Below are positions 1 to 6,089 of a stretch of 13,601 nt of DNA, piece after piece. Origin of the DNA: an uncultured Rivibacter sp. (GTDB lineage: Bacteria; Pseudomonadota; Gammaproteobacteria; Burkholderiales; Burkholderiaceae); contig CAMLNA010000121.1 of NCBI GenBank assembly GCA_946481025.1, positions 1 to 13,601 of the forward strand, in the 5' to 3' direction. The notes under the pieces were generated by a model. It was not told where the DNA came from. It was given only the letters and a program-made list of their open reading frames with translations, and did not search any database. Position 1 is the stretch's first letter. Every line of letters begins with the position of its first letter. The translations under genes were made by a program, and so were the position numbers.

Positions 1-22
1 GGGTTCCCGCCATGGCGCACAG

Positions 23-98
23 CCACCCTCCGTTCGGGCTGAGGTATCGAAGCCCCGCGACGGTTGGTGGCGGCCCTTCGATACCTCAGGGCGAACGG
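23..98. repeat. REP-like inverted repeat (hairpin)
   Basis: Two arms, about 32-51 and 77-96, are reverse complements at 18 of 20 positions; the only mismatches are a GG/CC pair near the outer side. The shared core reads ctgaggtatcgaa on one strand. Looser pairing extends outward into the C-rich flanks on both sides. The loop is about 25 bases. The core resembles the short palindromic REP-type elements scattered between genes in many Beta- and Gammaproteobacteria; that resemblance is from memory. It lies before the repair operon and may mark the 3' end of a gene outside the window. It could act as an mRNA 3' stabiliser or weak terminator, but no U-tract follows. Confidence 0.7.
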
Positions 99-130
99 GT
101 GGGCGTTGTTCGCGTGAGGCGCCGAATACC

Positions 131-223
131 TTCACCGCGGAGGCGCGGAGAGCGCGGAGAACCGCGGAGGAATACAAGGCCTTCTCCGCGGTTCTCCGCG
201 TCCTCCGCACCCTCCGCGGTGAA
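131..223. repeat. Long imperfect inverted repeat, 40-base arms
   Basis: The left arm (131-170) and right arm (182-223) pair almost throughout: 13 perfectly matched outer bases (ttcaccgcggagg), a short irregular segment, then 14 or more matched bases centred on gcggagaaccgcgg. The loop is about 11-13 bases. Inside each arm the unit GCGGAG recurs three or four times, so the element is both a direct-repeat array and a palindrome. RNA from either strand would fold into a very stable hairpin. It sits 64 bases before the first gene. I recognise this GCGGAG-rich hairpin style as an intergenic repeat of high-GC Burkholderiales, but no function can be read from the sequence. Confidence 0.75.
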
Positions 224-282
224 TGAATTGGCTCATCCCATCCAGATGTCCGAAAACGGCGAGTCTGCTCCGGCCGGCCGCC

Positions 283-288
283 CATAAT
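283..288 (+). promoter_or_regulatory. Possible -10 box for the alkA operon
   Basis: CATAAT matches the sigma-70 -10 consensus at five of six bases in an otherwise G/C-rich stretch. It overlaps the first in-frame ATG (287). Transcription from it would start near 295, just at the second in-frame ATG (296), giving a leaderless mRNA. This fits the absence of a Shine-Dalgarno sequence before either ATG. No convincing -35 hexamer is visible about 17 bases upstream, so the call is weak. Confidence 0.25.
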
Positions 289-1792
289 GGACTGCATGAA
301 CCTCGATGCAGACGCTGCCTACCTCGCCCTCAAGGCCCGCGACGCGCGCTTCGACGGGCGGCTGTTCGTGGGGGTCACCTCCACCGGCATCTACTGCCGG
401 ACCATCTGCCGCGTGCGCACGCCGCGGCGAGAGAACTGCCGCTTCTTCGAGACGCCGGCCCAGGCCGAGGCCGCAGCGTTCCGGCCGTGCCTGAAGTGCC
501 GGCCGGAAGTGGCCCCCGGGCCGGGGCTCGCATGGTCGGTGATGGACGCCTCGAGCACCCTGGCCAGGCAGGCCGCTGCCGCGCTCGACCAGGTCGCCTT
601 CGATGCCGACGGCGATTCAGGCCCCACCCTCGCCCGCGTGGCCGCCCAGCTCGGCGTGAGCGACCGCCACCTGCGGCGCATCTTCCAGGCCGAGCACGGC
701 GTGACGCCGGTGCAGTACCTGCAGACCCGCCGGCTGCTGCTGGCCAAGCAGCTGCTCACCGACAGCCGCCTCAGCATGGCCCAGGTGGCGCTCGCCAGCG
801 GCTTCGGCAGCCTCAGGCGCTTCAATGCCGCATTCGCCGAGCGCTACCGGCTCAACCCGACCCGGCTGCGGCGTGAAAGCCGCGACGACACCGCCCCGGC
901 AGCACCCGAGGAGGCCGCGATCGAGCTCACGCTGGGCTTTCGCCCGCCCTACGACGTGGCCGGCCTGCTGCGTTTCTTCGAACGCCGCGCCATCCCCGGC
1001 ATCGAGGCCGTCGAGGCCGTCGAGCTGCGCCTGCGCCGCACGCTGCGCGCCGGCGTGCTGAGCGACGAGCCCGCCTGGCTCGACGTGCGGTTCGTGCCGT
1101 CGCGCCAGCAGGTCAAGCTGCGGCTCGCCCCTGCGCTGGCGGCGGCCACCGGCAGCGTGGCCCAGGCGGCGCGCCGCTGGCTCGACCTCGACGCGTCGCC
1201 GGAAGTGATCGACACCGCCCTGGGCGCCCTGCCCGGCGGCGGACTCGGCACGCGCCTGCCCGGCAGCCTCGACGGCTTCGAACTGGCGGTGCGCGCCGTG
1301 CTGGGCCAGCGCGTGACCGTGGCCGCGGCCCGCACGCTGGCACGGCGGCTGGTCGAACGCTTCGGCGCTCCCGTGGCCACGCCCTGGCCGGCGCTGGCCA
1401 CCGCCTTCCCGGCGCCCCCGGTCCTCGCGCTGGCCGAGCCCGGCCGCATCGGCGAACTCGGCATCCTGCGCGCCCAGGTCGGTGCCATCCAGGCGCTCGC
1501 GCGCGAATGGCCCGAGCTGGAGGCGCTGGCGGCCGCGCAGCCGCCCCAGGCCCTGGTGCAGCGCCTGGTGCAGATGCCCGGCCTGGGCGCCTGGACGGCG
1601 CACTACATTGCGATGCGCTGGCAGGGCTGGCCCGATGCCTTTCCGCCCGGCGACGTGGCGGCGCTCAAGGCCATGGGGCTGCCCAAGGGCCTGCGCGCCG
1701 AACGCGAAGCCGAAGCCCGTTCACAAGCCTGGACGCCGTGGCGCTCGTATGCGCTGCTGCGCCTGTGGAACTCGCTGGAGACCTCGACATGA
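287..1792 (+). CDS. alkA: Ada-AlkA fusion: DNA-3-methyladenine glycosylase II with Ada metal-binding and AraC-type domains
   Basis: A 501-residue protein with three modules. Residues about 10-80 match the Ada N-terminal metal-binding domain, with its four cysteines at C37, C41, C68 and C71; in Ada the first of these accepts methyl groups from phosphotriesters. Residues about 112-198 are an AraC-type double helix-turn-helix. Residues about 210-327 match the AlkA N-terminal domain, and about 328-495 the HhH-GPD glycosylase fold, including the hairpin MPGLGAWTAHYIAMR and the catalytic aspartate D456 in FPPGD. It should excise 3-methyladenine and related alkylated bases and, by analogy with Ada, may sense methylation and regulate its own operon. 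There is no Shine-Dalgarno at 287; the alternative start ATG 296 (residue 4) fits the Ada family start slightly better. Its stop overlaps the next start (ATGA). Confidence in the family is high; a regulatory role is inferred. Confidence 0.93.
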   Translation: MDCMNLDADAAYLALKARDARFDGRLFVGVTSTGIYCRTICRVRTPRRENCRFFETPAQAEAAAFRPCLKCRPEVAPGPGLAWSVMDASSTLARQAAAALDQVAFDADGDSGPTLARVAAQLGVSDRHLRRIFQAEHGVTPVQYLQTRRLLLAKQLLTDSRLSMAQVALASGFGSLRRFNAAFAERYRLNPTRLRRESRDDTAPAAPEEAAIELTLGFRPPYDVAGLLRFFERRAIPGIEAVEAVELRLRRTLRAGVLSDEPAWLDVRFVPSRQQVKLRLAPALAAATGSVAQAARRWLDLDASPEVIDTALGALPGGGLGTRLPGSLDGFELAVRAVLGQRVTVAAARTLARRLVERFGAPVATPWPALATAFPAPPVLALAEPGRIGELGILRAQVGAIQALAREWPELEALAAAQPPQALVQRLVQMPGLGAWTAHYIAMRWQGWPDAFPPGDVAALKAMGLPKGLRAEREAEARSQAWTPWRSYALLRLWNSLETST

Positions 1793-2286
1793 AAACCCGA
1801 CCTGCCTACACCGCGCAGATGACCTTCGAATCGCCGCTGGGCCCGCTGCTGCTGGCACGCACCGCCGCCGGCCTGGCCGGCGCCTGGTTCGAAGGCCAGA
1901 AGGACCATCCGGGTAGCATCGCCGCGCCGGTGCGCGACGATGACCCACTGCTCAACGAGGCTGCTCGCCAGCTCGCCGACTACTGGGCCGGCCAGCGCCG
2001 ACACTTCGACCTCCCGCTCGACCTGCATGGCACGCCGTTCCAGCTCGACGTGTGGCGCGCGCTGCTGGCGGTGCAGGCCGGGCAGACGCAGAGCTACGGA
2101 GAGATCGCCCGCTGCATCGGCACGCCGGCGGCCGTGCGGGCGGTGGGCGCGGCGGTGGGCCGCAACCCGGTGTCGGTGGTGGTGCCCTGCCACCGCATCA
2201 TCGGCCGCGACGGCTCGCTCACCGGCTACGCCGGCGGGCTGCCCCGCAAGACCGCACTACTCAAACTCGAAGGAATCCTTTCTTGA
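1789..2286 (+). CDS. ogt: Methylated-DNA--[protein]-cysteine S-methyltransferase (O6-alkylguanine repair)
   Basis: A 165-residue suicide repair protein that moves the alkyl group from O6-alkylguanine (and O4-alkylthymine) in DNA to its own cysteine. The acceptor motif VVVPCHRI is intact, with C134, H135 and R136. Before it lie the winged-helix segment (FQLDVWRALL, QSYGEIA) and the arginine-finger/asparagine region (RAVGAAVGRNP). The conserved tail TGYAGGLPRK follows. Length is close to E. coli Ogt (about 170 residues), and there is no Ada-type N-terminus; that module is on the upstream gene. The start at 1789 was chosen because GGAG (1777-1780) lies 8 bases upstream and the ATG overlaps the alkA stop, indicating translational coupling. 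The two genes together divide the work of E. coli Ada and AlkA. Confidence 0.95.
   Translation: MKTRPAYTAQMTFESPLGPLLLARTAAGLAGAWFEGQKDHPGSIAAPVRDDDPLLNEAARQLADYWAGQRRHFDLPLDLHGTPFQLDVWRALLAVQAGQTQSYGEIARCIGTPAAVRAVGAAVGRNPVSVVVPCHRIIGRDGSLTGYAGGLPRKTALLKLEGILS
2270..2285 (+). promoter_or_regulatory. Ribosome-binding site fixing a TTG start
   Basis: AAGGAA (2270-2275) precedes TTG (2283-2285) by 7 bases. The TTG overlaps the ogt stop as TTGA. The reading frame has no ATG here until well inside the first membrane segment, and homologous transporters begin at this point (usual start MKT..., here LKT...). This supports initiation at TTG and coupling to ogt. Confidence 0.65.
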
Positions 2287-3197
2287 AGACACAAGACATC
2301 GGGGAGCTGCTGCTGCTGGCAGGGCTGTGGGGGGCATCGTTCCTGTTCATGCGCCTGGGCGCGGGCGAGTTCGGGCCGGTGGCCCTGGCCGCCGTGCGGG
2401 TGGCGGTGGCCACCGCCTGCCTGCTGCCGCTGCTGTGGTGGCAGGGCCAGGGCGCGGTGCTGGTCAAGTACTGGAAACCGATCTTCGTGGTGGGGCTGCT
2501 CAACTCGGCGCTGCCCTTCCTCTTCTACAGCTATGCCGCGCTGTCCATCACCGCCGGGCTGAGCTCCATCTTCAACGCCACCACGCCGCTCTGGGGCGCG
2601 GTGGTGGCCTGGCTGTGGCTGAAGGACGGGCTCACGCCGTCGCGGGTGCTCGGCCTCGTGATCGGCTTCGCCGGCGTGGTGTGGCTCGCCTGGGACAAGG
2701 CCAGCTTCAAGGCCGGCGCCGACGGCGTGGCCACCGGCTGGGCCGTGATCGGCTGCCTCACCGCCACGCTGCTCTACGGCATTGCGGCCAGCGCCACGAA
2801 GCGCTGGCTCACCGGCGTGCCGCCGCTCGCGGTGGCCACCGGCAGCCAGCTGTCGGCCACCATCGCCCTGGCGGTGCCGGCCTTCATCTGGTGGCCCGCC
2901 ACGCCGGTGTCGGCCACCTCGTGGGGCGCGGTGGTGCTGCTGGGCGTGCTGAGCACCGCCATCGCCTACGTGCTGTATTTCAGGCTCATCGCGCACATCG
3001 GCCCGGCCAACGCGATCGCCGTCACCTTCCTCATTCCGGTGTTCGCCGTGCTGTGGGGCTGGCTGTTGCTGAAGGAGCTGATCACGCCGGCCATGGTGGT
3101 GGGCTGCGCGGTCATCGTGCTGGGCACCAGCCTGTCGACCGGCTTCTGGAAGCCCAGGTTGCTGCAGGCGCGGCCGGACGGCAGCGTGCGGGGCTGA
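2283..3197 (+). CDS. EamA/DMT-family membrane exporter
   Basis: A 304-residue integral membrane protein of the drug/metabolite transporter superfamily. It is made of two EamA halves of about five helices each (roughly residues 5-140 and 150-290). Typical signatures are the N-terminal LWGASFLFMR, LNSALPFLFYSYAAL ending the first half region, the ITAGLSSIFNATTPLW stretch, and IGPANAIAVTFLIPVFAVLWG in the second half. Substrates of this family (amino acids, metabolites, toxins) cannot be told from sequence. The TTG start is set by the ribosome-binding site and by overlap with ogt. Its place as third gene of an alkylation-repair operon may be incidental co-transcription, or the protein may export a toxic compound; nothing in the sequence decides this. 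Confidence 0.9.
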   Translation: MKTQDIGELLLLAGLWGASFLFMRLGAGEFGPVALAAVRVAVATACLLPLLWWQGQGAVLVKYWKPIFVVGLLNSALPFLFYSYAALSITAGLSSIFNATTPLWGAVVAWLWLKDGLTPSRVLGLVIGFAGVVWLAWDKASFKAGADGVATGWAVIGCLTATLLYGIAASATKRWLTGVPPLAVATGSQLSATIALAVPAFIWWPATPVSATSWGAVVLLGVLSTAIAYVLYFRLIAHIGPANAIAVTFLIPVFAVLWGWLLLKELITPAMVVGCAVIVLGTSLSTGFWKPRLLQARPDGSVRG

Positions 3198-3204
3198 GAC
3201 CGGC

Positions 3205-3223
3205 GGGAGGTCTGCCCCCTCCC
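3205..3223 (+). terminator. Weak hairpin after the repair operon
   Basis: GGGAGG (3205-3210) pairs with CCTCCC (3218-3223) across a 7-base loop, 8 bases after the transporter stop. No run of T follows, so it is at best a poor intrinsic terminator. It may only be a 3' end hairpin. Confidence 0.25.
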
Positions 3224-3285
3224 TAAGTTGGCCGATGCGCGGGCGGGCCGAAAGGCTCAACATCGCGTGCACGCCAGCAATGGGG

Positions 3286-3297
3286 GGAGCCGCCATG
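3286..3297 (+). promoter_or_regulatory. Ribosome-binding site choosing the start at 3295
   Basis: A G-run ending in GGAG (3286-3289) lies 5 bases before ATG 3295. The longer in-frame starts at 3235 and 3280 have no comparable site, so 3295 is preferred. Confidence 0.6.
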
Positions 3298-5010
3298 CCG
3301 AACGCCGCCGACGTCCTGTGGTTCAAGGAGCAGTTCCAGCCCAGCATCGAGCCGGCATTGGCCGGCACCCCGCTCACCGTGGACATGATCGCCGCGGTGG
3401 CCTGCCAGGAAACCGGCCACATCTGGCCGGTGCTGCGCGACAAGGGCCTCGCGGTGCCGCAGATCCTGGCGCTGTGCGTGGGCGACACGCTCGATGCCGA
3501 CAAGGGCCGCCGGGCCTTCCCCAGGACGCGCGCCGACCTGCTGGCCCAGCCCGGTGGTGCGCAGATGTTCGACATCGCCCGCGCCGGGCTCGTGGCGATG
3601 GCGCAGCACATTCCGGGCTTCAGCGGCGCGGCCGCGCGGCCGCACAAGTTCTGCCACGGCTTCGGGCTCTTCCAGTACGACCTGCAGTTCTTCCTGAGCG
3701 ACCCGCAATACTTCCTGCAGCGGCGTTACGAACACTTCGACGACACGCTGGGCAAATGCCTGGCCGAGCTGAAGAACGCACTGCGCAAGCTCGGCTTCGA
3801 GCGCCGGGAGTCGCTCACCGACCTGGAGCTGGCCGCAGTGGGCATTGCCTACAACACCGGCGGCTTCAAACCCGGCAAGGGGCTGAAGCAGGGCCACTTC
3901 GACGGCCGCAACTTCTACGGCGAGGCGCTGTTCGACTTCATCCGCCTGTCGAAGACGGTGGCCCTGCCGGGCGAGACCGCTCCCCTGCCGACGCCGCCGG
4001 CCGGCGTGGCCATCGTGCCGCCGCCCACGCCGCTGGCGGCCACCGGGCCCTTCTTCCGGGTGAACACCGCCGTCTCGACGCTGCGGCTGCGCAGCGAGCC
4101 GCAGGTGAGCGAGCCGCCCACCGCCAACGTGATCGGCGAGCTGCCCGACGGCCACCTCGTGCGCGCCGTCACCGGCCGCGCCACCCGCGGCTTCATGGAG
4201 CTGGAGACCAGCCTGCAGGGCGCGCTGCTGCACGGCTTCGCCTCGACGAAGTTCCTGGAGGCCGAGCCGCAGGCGACCGACGTGCCGGTGCTCGATCCCA
4301 CCGAGCCGGGCGCCGAGCTGCCCGCGGGCTTGACGGCGGTGACCATGTCGCGCCGCCCCGGCAGCAAAACGCGCCGCACCGACCTGGCCAATGCCCACTC
4401 GCTCAACGAAGCCGGCGCCCCGCAGCGGCAGGGCAGCACCGCCGACGAGCTGCGGGCGGAGCTCGCGGCCATCATCGACTGGCTGGCCGTGGACGAGCCG
4501 GCCCATGCGCGCTACCAGCCGCGCCAGGGGCTGACCTTCTGCAACATCTACTGCCACGACTATTGCCACCTGGCCGGCGTGTACCTGCCGCGTGTGTGGT
4601 GGAGCGAGGCGGCGCTGCTGCGGCTGCAACGCGGCGAGGTGCCGCAGCCCCTGATCGGCGACACGATCCGCGAGATGCGCGCCAACGACCTGTTCCGGTG
4701 GCTGGCCGACTTCGGCCCCGGCTTCGGCTGGCGGCGCACCGGCACGCTCACCAAGCTGCAGGTGGCGGCCAACCAGGGCGCCATCGGGCTCATCGTGGCC
4801 CGGCGCAAGGAAGACGGGCGCTCGGGGCACGTGGTAGCCGTGGTGCCGGAGACCGACGACGAACGCGCGCGCCGGGACCCGGCCAGCGGCGAAGTGACGG
4901 CCCCGCTGCAAAGCCAGGCCGGGACGCGCAACTTCCGCTACGGCACCGGCGCGCGCGACTGGTGGCGCGGTGAGCAGTTCGCCGACGCCGCGCTCTGGGT
5001 GCACGCCTGA
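3295..5010 (+). CDS. Putative three-domain peptidoglycan hydrolase (lytic-transglycosylase-like, SH3-like, Cys/His domain)
   Basis: A 571-residue protein without a signal peptide or membrane segment. Residues about 1-225 carry three motifs in the order and spacing style of lytic transglycosylases: QETGH with candidate catalytic E39, GFGLFQYD (122-129) in place of the GLMQ motif, and AYNTGG (185-190). A proline-rich linker (about 229-250) leads to an SH3-like segment (about 253-322). The C-terminal part (about 375-571) has a cysteine in TFCNIY (C416), followed by clustered C420, H421, D422, C424 and H425, a conserved-looking AGVYLPRVWW, and SGHVVAVVPE with H512. Cys plus later His before a hydrophobic strand suggests an NlpC/P60- or CHAP-like amidase/endopeptidase. 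The combination would cut both glycan and peptide. Lack of a signal peptide fits a phage-type endolysin or a type VI-delivered effector, but no phage, Vgr or immunity gene is adjacent. Domain assignments rest on motif reading; activity is inferred. Confidence 0.6.
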   Translation: MPNAADVLWFKEQFQPSIEPALAGTPLTVDMIAAVACQETGHIWPVLRDKGLAVPQILALCVGDTLDADKGRRAFPRTRADLLAQPGGAQMFDIARAGLVAMAQHIPGFSGAAARPHKFCHGFGLFQYDLQFFLSDPQYFLQRRYEHFDDTLGKCLAELKNALRKLGFERRESLTDLELAAVGIAYNTGGFKPGKGLKQGHFDGRNFYGEALFDFIRLSKTVALPGETAPLPTPPAGVAIVPPPTPLAATGPFFRVNTAVSTLRLRSEPQVSEPPTANVIGELPDGHLVRAVTGRATRGFMELETSLQGALLHGFASTKFLEAEPQATDVPVLDPTEPGAELPAGLTAVTMSRRPGSKTRRTDLANAHSLNEAGAPQRQGSTADELRAELAAIIDWLAVDEPAHARYQPRQGLTFCNIYCHDYCHLAGVYLPRVWWSEAALLRLQRGEVPQPLIGDTIREMRANDLFRWLADFGPGFGWRRTGTLTKLQVAANQGAIGLIVARRKEDGRSGHVVAVVPETDDERARRDPASGEVTAPLQSQAGTRNFRYGTGARDWWRGEQFADAALWVHA

Positions 5011-5023
5011 GCCTCGGGCTCAG
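5007..5023. terminator. Perfect 7-bp dyad between two converging stop codons
   Basis: CTGAGCC, a TCG loop and GGCTCAG form a perfect stem-loop. It contains the stop codon of the wall hydrolase (5008-5010) and the stop of the minus-strand regulator fragment (5020-5022). Its position suits a bidirectional terminator, but there is no T-run on either side. Confidence 0.35.
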
Positions 5024-5121
5024 CGCATGGCCTCGACCGCGGCGTTGAACGTATAGCCGGCGCCGCGCTCGGTCTTGATGTATTCGGGGTGCGCCGGGTC
5101 GGCTTCGATCTTGCGGCCGGT
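5020..5121 (-). pseudogene. C-terminal fragment of an OmpR-family response regulator
   Basis: Read from 5121 down to the TGA at 5022-5020, the minus strand encodes about 34 residues: RTGRKIEADPAHPEYIKTER, then GAGYTF and a short tail. This is the typical end of an OmpR/PhoB winged-helix domain: the end of the recognition helix (RRKIE.DP..P), then the wing hairpin ending in TERGAGY.F. Nothing upstream on the minus strand continues the domain; homology stops near 5121, where a different gene fragment begins on the other strand. It is a decayed or rearranged remnant without a start codon. Confidence 0.7.
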
Positions 5122-5125
5122 GCGC

Positions 5126-5206
5126 CTGGGCGAGGAAGTGCTTGCCGGGCTGGGCTACGAGCCGGTGGGCTTTTCATCGAGCCTGGCGGGGGCGTTGAGG
5201 GGGTGA
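5126..5206 (+). pseudogene. Fragment of a receiver (REC) domain
   Basis: The plus strand encodes LGEEVLAGLGYEPVGFSSSL and then a few residues to a TGA at 5204-5206. This matches helix 1 and strand 2 of the receiver domains found at the C-terminus of many Burkholderiales hybrid kinases, where LGYEP.GF.SS..AL follows the acidic DDE motif. Neither the acidic pair before it nor the phospho-acceptor aspartate after it is present. The piece directly abuts the response-regulator tail on the opposite strand, so the join is a rearrangement scar. Identification rests on pattern memory over about 22 residues. Confidence 0.5.
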
Positions 5207-5227
5207 GGGGCGCTGCCGACCACTCGC

Positions 5228-5836
5228 TCACCTTGGCGAAGTGAGCGACCGTCCCGGCCTGGACTGCAAGCCGAACCTCTCCTGCCGTCCACGACGCCTT
5301 GCGGCCCACTGGTCGGCCTCCACGCGATGGGTGAGCAGGTCCTTGCCATACCAGCGCTCCATGCCGACCTCCTGCATGCCCAGGCGCTTCATCACGTTCG
5401 CCGACGCGGTATTGGCCGGGTCACAGACGGCAAGCAGCTCTTGCGCATTCAATTCGTTGAACGCGAAATCCCCCATGGCTCGCGCCGCCTCCACGGCCAG
5501 TCCTTGGCCCCACCGATCGCGCCGAAGCCTCCATCCGATCTCCAGCGGACAAGCCAGGTCGGGTACCAAGGTCGCCTCTCGCCGCAGATTCTGAACGGCG
5601 CCTGCGCCGACGAGCTCTTCGGTCTCCCGCTCAATGAGCGCCCACCATGAATAGCCGACCTCTGCCCACCGCTTCATGACGCGCTCGATGAGCGCACGGG
5701 TTTCGTCGATCGTCTCGGGTCGGCCTGCCGAGAGATAGCGCATCACCTCCGGATCGGAGTTCATCTCGTTCAAGCCGGCGAGATGGCCCTCGGTAAACGG
5801 TTCCAATCGGAGTCGGCTCGTGGTCAGCAGCGTCAT
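5228..5836 (-). CDS. GNAT-family N-acetyltransferase (RimJ/RimL-like)
   Basis: A 202-residue protein with the layout of the Acetyltransf_3 group: an N-terminal TSRLRLEPF strand, EIGWRLRRDRWGQGLAVEA containing the acetyl-CoA pyrophosphate-binding loop (R105-A114, pattern R.R.G.G), and N142...SANVMKRLGM (to about 154), the usual motif B helix. Family members acetylate ribosomal protein N-termini, amino groups of small molecules or antibiotics; the substrate here is unknown. The last 25 or so residues are rich in Arg and look like a non-conserved tail. The gene stands alone on the minus strand, between the regulator scar and the binding-protein gene, and shares a divergent intergenic region with the latter. 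No clear Shine-Dalgarno is seen before ATG 5836, so the start is less certain than the family. Confidence 0.85.
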   Translation of the reverse strand: MTLLTTSRLRLEPFTEGHLAGLNEMNSDPEVMRYLSAGRPETIDETRALIERVMKRWAEVGYSWWALIERETEELVGAGAVQNLRREATLVPDLACPLEIGWRLRRDRWGQGLAVEAARAMGDFAFNELNAQELLAVCDPANTASANVMKRLGMQEVGMERWYGKDLLTHRVEADQWAARRRGRQERFGLQSRPGRSLTSPR

Positions 5837-6089
5837 GGGTAGAGGTCATGGCCAGGAACAGGACCGGCGAGGATAAGCGAGCGGACCGGCGACGGCGCGG
5901 GCACGAGTCGGCAACACACCTGACCTTTGGCACCCAAACAGACGCCGGCTCCGAGGCCGGCTGCTGGGTCGGCATGTGGATCGCTGAGCCTTCGTCTTCC
6001 GGCCGTTTGAGCGCAAAATTGCGGACGTCGGTCTGAGGACCGCACCCGGACATGCCGCGCAGGGAGGTCACGAGCTCGGAGGCAACTCC
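5837..6089. other. Divergent intergenic region between GNAT and binding-protein genes
   Basis: These 253 bases hold no convincing gene. Two small dyads stand out upstream of the binding-protein gene: CGCAA-AA-TTGCG (6012-6023) and CGGTC-TGAG-GACCG (6029-6042). Either could be an operator or the base of a 5' leader hairpin. A good Shine-Dalgarno, GGAGG (6078-6082), lies 7 bases before ATG 6090. No confident -35/-10 pair was found. Confidence 0.4.

Noticed and set aside
617..1603. Long minus-strand open frame opposite alkA
   Set aside because: Low-complexity Arg/Gly/Gln/His-rich translation with no motif. It mirrors the strong coding bias of the Ada-AlkA gene on the other strand.
2226..3647. 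473-codon minus-strand open frame
   Set aside because: It crosses the DMT transporter and the start of the wall hydrolase, both with clear family motifs. Its translation is His/Gln/Arg-rich shadow sequence.
3223..5004. Full-length minus-strand and second plus-frame open frames over the wall hydrolase
   Set aside because: They have the composition of GC-rich shadow frames. Only the frame starting at 3295 has domain motifs and a ribosome-binding site.
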